64,000 nt of DNA from Chryseobacterium sp. Leaf180 (GTDB taxonomy: Bacteria > Bacteroidota > Bacteroidia > Flavobacteriales > Weeksellaceae), in contig NZ_LMPJ01000010.1 of the NCBI RefSeq assembly GCF_001424585.1, positions 335,368 to 399,367 of the forward strand, in the 5' to 3' direction. How positions within the stretch are numbered: the stretch's first letter is position 1; each line of letters opens with the position of its first letter. Shown here piece by piece: positions 58,344 through 64,000 of this stretch. The notes under the pieces are model-generated. The model had not been told where the DNA came from. It made no database searches and saw nothing but the letters and a program-made list of their open reading frames with translations. A program made the translations under genes and the position numbers.

Positions 58344-59264
58344 TTAATTATTTAAATTTAAATTGAGCATTGCCCGCAGAATATTGGTTTCTTCATTCAC
58401 ATCGAAAATCTTGCTCATGATGTCGATGCTTTCCAGATTTTTTAAGTAATCTTTTAAAACCAAATCTACGCCTTCCGGAAGTTTTCTTTTCTGTTCCTGA
58501 ATCGTTTCTTCCAAATCTTCATTCCGTGCGCGAAGCTTCAAAATCAATGAAGCCTGATTAGAAACATTGGCCGAAATATCAATTTCTTCTTTCACCACAT
58601 CTTTCAGATAGAGTTTTTTACCTTCCACGTCGAAAAAGAAATAATCATCCGACTGAAAAATCCTGAAAATCTCGTATTCCTTTCTTCCACATTTATATCC
58701 GCAGACAAATCGTACTTTGAAATTCTGAATATTCAGTTTTCCTAAAAGTTTCCGCTCAATCTGAAATTCCTGGTACAGATAATGCGGAATATTTCCAATC
58801 GTCAGCTTACTTTCTTCCTGCGTTTCGCGGTAAAATTCAGCGGCATATTTTTTATGAAAATACAAAACTTCATTCCAGTTATTCCGCTCTTTTTCTTCCG
58901 TCAAATCTGAATATACTTTATGCAGAAAATCTGAAAAAATTCCGCTGTAGAGTTTTCTTTCCAGATCAAAATGATCAGTCTGTTTCTCTTCAAAAGCTGC
59001 GATGTACTGATTATTGATGTTGATTTCGTTAATCACCGTCAGCAGATCGTGTTCTTTTTTCTTTTTTATTTTCGTTAAAAGCTCAATCAGACTGTCGGTA
59101 TACTGCAGATGAAAAAGCTCAAGTTTGCTGTAATCAATCGTTTTATTTTCTTCAAATAATTTGTGGATAATTTCCGTTTTGATGTAGATCGAAAGCACAT
59201 CGATGTTTTCAAAGAAATTAGAAAGAAGTTTAAGCCTTGTTAATCTTCTTTTGCTCTGGGACAT
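58344..59264 (-). CDS. Unrecognised protein within the ter cluster
   Basis: A 306-residue protein between telA and terD. The start could be GTG 59288 (seven bases after telA), but ATG 59264 is chosen because it gives the simpler reading. The N-terminal part (about 1-100) is helical and Lys/Leu/Ile-rich. The centre has FVCGYKCGRKEYEIFRIF (about 185-202) with two cysteines spaced CGYKCG. The C-terminus (about 240-300) is a predicted coiled coil (NEDLEETIQEQKRKL). There is no signal or membrane segment. I cannot link it to TerB, TerX, TerY or other known ter partners. Because it is inside the operon, it is probably a ter-system component. Confidence 0.75.
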   Translation of the reverse strand: MSQSKRRLTRLKLLSNFFENIDVLSIYIKTEIIHKLFEENKTIDYSKLELFHLQYTDSLIELLTKIKKKKEHDLLTVINEININNQYIAAFEEKQTDHFDLERKLYSGIFSDFLHKVYSDLTEEKERNNWNEVLYFHKKYAAEFYRETQEESKLTIGNIPHYLYQEFQIERKLLGKLNIQNFKVRFVCGYKCGRKEYEIFRIFQSDDYFFFDVEGKKLYLKDVVKEEIDISANVSNQASLILKLRARNEDLEETIQEQKRKLPEGVDLVLKDYLKNLESIDIMSKIFDVNEETNILRAMLNLNLNN

Positions 59265-59294
59265 TATGCTTTCTGCTTCACCATCCACGCTTTC

Positions 59295-60452
59295 CTAGCC
59301 TCTGATATTTGATTTTAATTCGTGCTCGAGTGTCTGCAAATCCTGATCCAGCTTGCGGCGGTTTTCTGTTCCCTGTTTTTGGATCTGTTTTACTTCATTT
59401 AATGTATTGATCAGCATTGCCGTAGTTTCCTTTAAAGTTTCGGCAGAAACAATAGTCTGCTCATTTGCACGCGCTACATTTCTTGAATTCTGGCCTAAAC
59501 GCTCTGCATTTTTTCTCAAAATATCTTCCGTGGTCTGCGAAACTTTCTGCTGTACTTCGATATTCTGCTGCTGTCTGTGCATCGCTACCGCCAGCGAAAG
59601 CTGATTTTTCCAAACCGGCAAAGTAGTCGTAAGAATTGTCTGCGCTTTTTCGGCAATCGAAACGTTATTATTTTGCACAAGACGAATTTGCGGAAGCGAT
59701 TGCATCATAATTAAACGGACCACTTTCAGATCTGCCAGTCTTCGGTCTAATCTGTTGATGAAATCACGTTTGTCTGCAATCTGATAATCCGCATAATTCT
59801 GTACGTTGGCTTCCATTTCTGCCAGTTCATCGCCTGCTTTCTGCATTCTTAGATTTCCGGCAATCACCAAATCTTCAATGGCTTTAATGGAATTCACATT
59901 GCTGTCGAAAATGGTCTGCAGTACTGCATTATCTTTCGTAGAAGTGATAATTCCGGCGTTTACTTTATGCGAAATCTGATCGATGTTACTGGTAATTTTA
60001 TCGTATTTCGCGAAAAGATTATCAACCTGAGTCAGCATCTTTTTCATAAAAGGAAGCTTGCTCAGAAAACCTTTTACACCGCCATTATTAATTTCATCAA
60101 CATCGACATAATTAAGCTCAATCAAAAGATTATTGATGAGTTCACCGACTTCTCCCGAGTTTGAGCGGCGCACATTTCCAAGAAAACTGTCACTCTGATT
60201 CGCCAATGTTTTCTGAAGATCAGAACCGAAATTGACAATCGATCCCGGATTTGTTTCATCAATCGCGTTGGCAATCGATTCATATTTCTGTCGGTCCTCA
60301 TTTTTAATATGCGAGACATTTACATTTCCGTCACGGTCCATCAAAACGGGCGGGCCTGCATTTTCATGTGGTGCAGGAACATTCGGCTCGAAAGTTTTCA
60401 ACGGTTCGATCGAAGAAAGCGGATCGTGATTTGGGTTATTTTGATTATCCAT
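59295..60452 (-). CDS. telA: TelA-like toxic anion resistance protein
   Basis: A 385-residue TelA/KlaA-family protein. ATG 60452 is eight bases after the upstream terD stop. The family core (about 120-370) is alpha-helical and coiled-coil-like, with KLPFMKKMLTQVDNLFAKY (about 126-144) and LRMQKAGDELAEMEANVQNYADYQ (here in part KAGDELAEMEANVQNYADY). TelA occurs with TerD and TerC in tellurite-resistance and stress operons. No enzymatic residues are known for the family. The N-terminal 60 residues are Asn/Asp/Pro-rich and probably disordered. Confidence 0.9.
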   Translation of the reverse strand: MDNQNNPNHDPLSSIEPLKTFEPNVPAPHENAGPPVLMDRDGNVNVSHIKNEDRQKYESIANAIDETNPGSIVNFGSDLQKTLANQSDSFLGNVRRSNSGEVGELINNLLIELNYVDVDEINNGGVKGFLSKLPFMKKMLTQVDNLFAKYDKITSNIDQISHKVNAGIITSTKDNAVLQTIFDSNVNSIKAIEDLVIAGNLRMQKAGDELAEMEANVQNYADYQIADKRDFINRLDRRLADLKVVRLIMMQSLPQIRLVQNNNVSIAEKAQTILTTTLPVWKNQLSLAVAMHRQQQNIEVQQKVSQTTEDILRKNAERLGQNSRNVARANEQTIVSAETLKETTAMLINTLNEVKQIQKQGTENRRKLDQDLQTLEHELKSNIRG

Positions 60453-60459
60453 AAAATTC

Positions 60460-61014
60460 TTATTGATACATTGATACAAATTTGTCTAAGCCTTCTCTCT
60501 GTCCGCTTCCTACGGCTTCGAATTTCCATTCGCCGTTCCTGTTGTAGATTCTTCCGAATTCTACTGCCGTTTCTATCGAAAAATCTTCGTCGAGCTCATA
60601 TTTCAAAAGCTCTTCGTTTGTATCTGTATTAAAAATTCTGATAAAAGAATTTCTTACCTGCCCGAAATTCTGCTTTCTGGCATCTGCCTCATGAATCGTC
60701 ACCACAACGGTAATTTCTTTCACTGCAGCATCAATTTTAGTAAGATCGATTTTAATTTGCTCATCATCACCATCGCCGTCTCCTGTAAGATTATCTCCGG
60801 AGTGAATCACCGCTTTGTCCGGCGACTCCAGATTATTGTAAAAAACAAAATGACTGTCGGAAACCAGTTTTTTATCGTCTCCCAAAAGAAAAAGTGAAGC
60901 ATCAAGATCGAACGCTCCGCCTGTAGACGTATTGTTGGTGTCCCAGCCCAGCCCGATCGTAAATTTTGGTGCGTTGATGTTTTCTCTCTGTCCTTTCTGT
61001 AAATTAATAGCCAT
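60460..61014 (-). CDS. TerD-domain protein 2
   Basis: A 184-residue TerD-family protein. It begins MAINLQKGQRENI and has FDLDASLFLLG (about 34-44) and the Ca-binding DNLTGDGDGDDEQIKIDL (about 71-88). The C-terminus RIYNRNGEWKFEAVGSGQ fits TerD. Compared with copy 1 it lacks the 15-residue insertion. It overlaps the end of the PRTase gene by 11 bases and is followed eight bases later by telA, so they are one transcript. Confidence 0.93.
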   Translation of the reverse strand: MAINLQKGQRENINAPKFTIGLGWDTNNTSTGGAFDLDASLFLLGDDKKLVSDSHFVFYNNLESPDKAVIHSGDNLTGDGDGDDEQIKIDLTKIDAAVKEITVVVTIHEADARKQNFGQVRNSFIRIFNTDTNEELLKYELDEDFSIETAVEFGRIYNRNGEWKFEAVGSGQREGLDKFVSMYQ

Positions 61015-61828
61015 AATTATATTCTGTTTGTGTTAAAGCATTGATATTGTTCTCATATTCGGCGATCAGGTGATAATTGTTGCTTATCGCAAGTTCCAGA
61101 AGAAGCTCAGCCTGACCACTTTTTATTTTAGACGTAAGATAATCAAAATTACTTGAATCGAGACCTAAAATATACTTTACTATTCGGGTATTAAACTCAA
61201 ATCTCGGCTTGTGCATCACCTCGATCACATCATGTACATTTTTCACCGCGAAATAATTAAAATAATTTTCAATCTTTGGGTCGATGCTCATATCGGTGAG
61301 TTCAGCAAAGTATAGAAATACGAAATCTGCCTGCACATTATATTCATTCAGGATTTTAGTTACAGTAAATTCATGGCTTCCGGTGATTTTTATATCATCA
61401 ATAAAAATACAGAGTTTATCTTTCAGAAAATCTTTATCAAGATAATACGTATCGTTGGCAATCAGTTTTTTACGGTCTTCAAAACTGAGATTCCCATAGT
61501 CTGTCGTGTACGTATGATTTCGGTTTATTTTTGAAATAATGCTTGCCTTTTTTCCGTTTTTAAAAAGATAAAAATCAAGTCTCTTTTTAAAATAAAAACA
61601 CAGGAAATTCGACGCGGTCGGAATCGCCATGTACGGGCTCGGCAAAACGACAATCTGCTTATCTGTATTGAATATTTCGTCGTGATTTTCAAGAAGCCCG
61701 AGGAAAAGTTCTTCAGCAAATTTTTCGGCAAAAGTTTTATCGCCGTATTTGAAAAAACTGTAATCGGCGGGAGAAAAAGTAAAGTCTTGCGCAGAATTTA
61801 TCTTGTGCAAACTGTATCGTAGATTCAT
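61004..61828 (-). CDS. Phosphoribosyltransferase-like protein of the ter cluster
   Basis: A 274-residue type I PRTase fold. The PRPP-binding motif is LCIFIDDIKITGSHEFT (about 138-154), with two adjacent acids and a TG dipeptide. An upstream VVLPSPYMAIPTASNF segment fits the fold's loop. PRTases of this sort occur with TerD, TelA and HAD proteins in predicted nucleoside-like biosynthetic modules of ter loci, which is what context suggests here. The base substrate is unknown. The last 11 bases overlap terD 2, so translation may be coupled. Confidence 0.85.
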   Translation of the reverse strand: MNLRYSLHKINSAQDFTFSPADYSFFKYGDKTFAEKFAEELFLGLLENHDEIFNTDKQIVVLPSPYMAIPTASNFLCFYFKKRLDFYLFKNGKKASIISKINRNHTYTTDYGNLSFEDRKKLIANDTYYLDKDFLKDKLCIFIDDIKITGSHEFTVTKILNEYNVQADFVFLYFAELTDMSIDPKIENYFNYFAVKNVHDVIEVMHKPRFEFNTRIVKYILGLDSSNFDYLTSKIKSGQAELLLELAISNNYHLIAEYENNINALTQTEYNYGY

Positions 61829-61832
61829 GAAA

Positions 61833-62501
61833 TTAATTTTGAATTAAATAAGCACTGAAACCAAAATCTCTCGCGCCATTGTAGTCAGCAACAAGATTGT
61901 CGCCAATGTGAAGAATTTTTTCAGGTAAAATGTTTTTATTTTTGATTTGATTTAAAACTGCTTTGAAAACTTCCGGATTTGGTTTTGAAAACCGTATTTC
62001 ATCGGAATAGATCTGAAAATCGATGTACTGATCAAGTTTTTGGTGGTGTAAGAACTTCCGCATCGTTTTTCCTTTGATGAAACCGGTATTACTGAGAATA
62101 TTTATGGTTTTCCCTGCGGATTTTATCTCTTCAAAGAGCCCGTGCACATTTTCCATAATAATCTGCGGATGATATTTCAGAAAAAGCTGCTCAGATTCAA
62201 TGTAAAAATCTTCAAACAGCTTCATATTTAAAGTTTTAAGATCCACCTTTAATGAAGACAGAATCATCAGATAAATTTCGAAAGTTTCGATATTGCCACC
62301 TACGATCTCATTGCTTGTGTTGCAGAGATTATCATAGTATTTTACGGTCGACATAACATCGTCAAACGGCTTATCAATTTTAAAAAACGATTTAAAAAGC
62401 TCAGCTCTTTTTGTTTTAAATTCATAATGTGATTTGATGACAGTAAGCCAGAGATCAAAAGAAAAATGCTGATAATCCTGTATCGAAAAATTTGCTTTCA
62501 C
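61833..62501 (-). CDS. HAD-superfamily protein of the ter cluster
   Basis: A 222-residue HAD protein, first gene of the operon. Motif I is FSFDLWLTV, with Asp16 present but Trp18 where phosphatases usually have a second Asp. This pattern resembles haloacid-dehalogenase-type members and may alter catalysis. Motif II is ILSNTGF, motif III FSKPNPEVF, and motif IV HIGDNLVADYNGA. A helical cap lies between motifs I and II. It is four bases before the PRTase gene. It is probably an enzyme of the predicted ter biosynthetic module. Confidence 0.87.
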   Translation of the reverse strand: MKANFSIQDYQHFSFDLWLTVIKSHYEFKTKRAELFKSFFKIDKPFDDVMSTVKYYDNLCNTSNEIVGGNIETFEIYLMILSSLKVDLKTLNMKLFEDFYIESEQLFLKYHPQIIMENVHGLFEEIKSAGKTINILSNTGFIKGKTMRKFLHHQKLDQYIDFQIYSDEIRFSKPNPEVFKAVLNQIKNKNILPEKILHIGDNLVADYNGARDFGFSAYLIQN

Positions 62502-62570
62502 GAGTTTCTAAATTGAAAATGGTTATAAATGATGATGCGCATTTATATAATTTACCCCGCAAAATCAGTT

Positions 62571-62578
62571 CAAAGATA
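62571..62578 (-). promoter_or_regulatory. Putative -7 box for the ter operon
   Basis: TATCTTTG on the minus strand, 69 bases before the HAD start. It fits TAnnTTTG, but no -33 TTG is seen at the right spacing. Confidence 0.35.
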
Positions 62579-62752
62579 ATTAAATTTTGCGGTGAAATAT
62601 CTAATCTTTTTTAATTGAAATAATGACTTATCATGAATATAGTGAAATATCAGTAATTAAAATTATACACCTTAAACTTAACATAATATTTTAAAAATAC
62701 CATTTAAAATATAAATATTTTATTAAAAAGGTAATTTATATAATTAATTTAA

Positions 62753-62760
62753 TACATTTG
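62753..62760 (+). promoter_or_regulatory. Putative -7 box for the LamG protein gene
   Basis: TACATTTG, 24 bases upstream of the ATG, fits TAnnTTTG. The region 62640-62750 upstream is very AT-rich; no -33 TTG is visible. Confidence 0.35.
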
Positions 62761-62784
62761 TGGATTAAACAAATTAAGTAAGCT

Positions 62785-63723
62785 ATGAAAAAACTTTCTC
62801 TTCTTGCATCCCTGATTTTCGCAGGAATGTTATCAGCTCAAACTCCGAGCTATGTACCGAGTACCAATCTTGTGGCCTGGTGGGGATTTACAGGTAACGC
62901 TAATGACTCGAGTGGCAACGCGAACAATTTGACGGTAATCGGTGCAACGCTGGTTGCAGACCGCGCTGGAAATGCAAATTCTGCTTACAGCTTCAACGGA
63001 ACTACAAATTATCTGACGAAAAGTTCCCTTACGTATAATTTTTCATTAGCAGGAGCATACTCAGTTTCTTTCTGGATGAAAAAAAACGGTGCCTCGGAAG
63101 GTGTTGCCCTAATGAGCGGGTCTAACGTTCAGGGGAACTTTATCTGGCTTCTGCAGTGCGATACGACAAAAACGGTTTTCGGAACAAATGAGCAAGGTCA
63201 ATCCTGGACATTTCTGAATGGTACAAACTATTCTACAACTGCCTGGGAGCATTTCGTTTTAGTTTATAATAACAAAGTGATGCAGATGTATAAAAATGGA
63301 TCACTCGTCGGAACACTTACAAACACCTACACAACAGCAACATCGGCAGCATTACCATTTTACATTGGAAGTGCCATCGGTGGTGGCGGAAACATCAATG
63401 CCAATATTGATGATGTAGGAATTTGGAGCCGTACGCTGACTACCACTGAAATTTCGCAGCTATATTCTGCAGCGCTTGGTACAGCAGAAACAAAGAGTAC
63501 ACAATCTGCAGTAAACATTTCGCCAAATCCGGCCAAAGATTTTATTATGGTAAATTTCGTAGCCAAAACCAATGGTAACTATTCTATTGTTGACGTTAAT
63601 GGCCGTACAGTACAAAACGGTATTTTATCAGCAGATAAGAAAGTGAATGTTGCTTCTTTAAATAAAGGAATGTACTTTATTCAGATCCAAGGATTACAGT
63701 CACAGAAATTTTTAAAAGATTAA
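62785..63723 (+). CDS. LamG-domain protein with a T9SS sorting domain
   Basis: A 312-residue exported protein. The signal peptide ends LSAQ (about residue 19). A concanavalin/LamG-like domain follows (about 27-230): LVAWWGFTGNANDSSGN, YSVSFWMKKNG, and NANIDDVGIWSRTLTTTEIS near its end. The last 70 residues are a T9SS type A sorting domain (VNISPNPAKDFIMVNF, YSIVDVNGRTVQNG, LNKGMYFIQIQG). It is therefore a predicted surface or secreted cargo of the T9SS. The ligand is unknown; LamG domains often bind sugars. It is monocistronic with a terminator. Confidence 0.92.
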   Translation: MKKLSLLASLIFAGMLSAQTPSYVPSTNLVAWWGFTGNANDSSGNANNLTVIGATLVADRAGNANSAYSFNGTTNYLTKSSLTYNFSLAGAYSVSFWMKKNGASEGVALMSGSNVQGNFIWLLQCDTTKTVFGTNEQGQSWTFLNGTNYSTTAWEHFVLVYNNKVMQMYKNGSLVGTLTNTYTTATSAALPFYIGSAIGGGGNINANIDDVGIWSRTLTTTEISQLYSAALGTAETKSTQSAVNISPNPAKDFIMVNFVAKTNGNYSIVDVNGRTVQNGILSADKKVNVASLNKGMYFIQIQGLQSQKFLKD

Positions 63724-63746
63724 AATTTAATTTTGCTTTTTGAACG

Positions 63747-63774
63747 AAGTCTCAGCAGATGCTGAGACTTTTTT
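63747..63774 (+). terminator. Terminator after the LamG gene
   Basis: AAGTCTCAGC and GCTGAGACTT form a perfect 10-bp stem with an AGAT loop, followed by T-residues. Confidence 0.85.
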
Positions 63775-63854
63775 ATCTTATAATCGTGTCTAACCCAGAT
63801 GTAAGTAAATCAGAAAGAGATTTGAGCAAAAAACTTTTAGAATACTAGATCTAA

Positions 63855-63902
63855 GACCAAATTTCATATTTACTTATCAGTACTTTTAGTTAGAAATTGG
63901 TC
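63855..63902. repeat. Imperfect inverted repeat upstream of the rRNA terminator
   Basis: GACCAAATTTC (63855-63865) and GAAATTGGTC (63893-63902) pair with one bulged A. The 27-base loop contains ATCAGTACTTTTA, which is close to the TCAGTACCTTTTA unit of the 50.5 kb repeats. No function is inferred. Confidence 0.45.
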
Positions 63903-63904
63903 AC

Positions 63905-63937
63905 AAAAAAACTCCTTCATTTTTTGATGAAGGAGTT
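63905..63937 (-). terminator. Terminator of the rRNA operon
   Basis: AACTCCTTCAT and ATGAAGGAGTT form a perfect 11-bp stem with a six-base loop. On the minus strand a T6 run follows. It lies 17 bases beyond the 5S 3' end. Confidence 0.85.
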
Positions 63938-63953
63938 ATTGGAATAAAAAAAG

Positions 63954-64000
63954 ACTGGCGGCGACCTACTCTCCCGCTTTCGCAGTACCATTGGCGCTGG
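63954..64000 (-). rRNA. rrf: 5S ribosomal RNA, 3' end only
   Basis: The reverse complement reads CCAGCGCCAATGGTACTGCG, then the AAAGCGGGAGAGTAGGTCGC part and the GCCAG tail typical of bacterial 5S rRNA. The gene continues past the window edge and is on the minus strand, so it is probably the last gene of an rRNA operon. The 3' boundary is estimated to within a few bases. Confidence 0.9.

Overview
The window is a chromosomal segment of a flavobacterium (Bacteroidota), most likely Weeksellaceae of the Chryseobacterium/Kaistella type. Signs in the sequence are the gldKLMN gliding/type IX secretion (T9SS) locus, a PorZ-like gene beside recO, T9SS C-terminal sorting domains, a DUF4270 lipoprotein, tandem peptide transporters, AT-rich spacers, few Shine-Dalgarno sites, and promoters of the Bacteroidota type (TTG, 18-21 bases, TAnnTTTG). 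No phage, insertion sequence or CRISPR array was seen. Assignment below family level is inference.

Layout. 1-4.1 kb: two RNA methyltransferases (rsmE, trmH-like), a type I asparaginase, tRNA-Ser(GGA) and an unknown protein. 4.1-10.4 kb: a three-gene RND efflux operon and a small unknown membrane protein. 10.6-21.2 kb: a lipoprotein, an FAD oxidoreductase, gldKLMN, glmS, a DUF4270 lipoprotein and a short glycogen-synthase-like protein. 21.4-26.4 kb: panC, tRNA-Lys/Leu/Lys, aroK, an S4-domain protein, an FKBP-like lipoprotein, mtaB and an NTF2-like protein. 26.5-28.8 kb: an alpha-glucan phosphorylase homologue without its PLP lysine, and an unknown protein. 28.8-37 kb: a peptide-use region (dipeptidyl peptidase IV, three POT transporters, a thioredoxin-like protein). 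37-41.5 kb: recG with an unusual start, a toxin-antitoxin pair, a GNAT acetyltransferase, a 20-21 bp tandem-repeat array and dapA. 41.5-48.7 kb: a 5'-nucleotidase split into two genes in reversed domain order, porZ, recO, an SDR, a one-domain EamA transporter, DUF1684 and an unknown protein. 48.7-53.9 kb: mqo, gpsA, an M23 peptidase, and an Rrf2 regulator with an NAD(P)-binding protein that share one operator motif. 54-57.7 kb: a lipoprotein, FKBP isomerase, a minimal catalase-like heme protein and TerC. 57.7-62.5 kb: the rest of a tellurite-resistance-type (ter) cluster: TerD twice, TelA, an unrecognised protein, a phosphoribosyltransferase and a HAD protein. 62.8-64 kb: a LamG/T9SS cargo protein and the 3' end of a 5S rRNA that belongs to an rRNA operon continuing past the window.

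How the genes work together. GldK-N form the T9SS motor/ring, PorZ is a T9SS cell-surface component, and the LamG protein is a probable cargo. DPP IV releases dipeptides in the periplasm and the POT carriers import them. The ter operon (HAD, PRTase, TerD, TelA, unknown, TerD, TerC) is the most system-like part and includes a protein I cannot place. Two glycogen-enzyme homologues lack signature active-site residues and may have non-classical roles.
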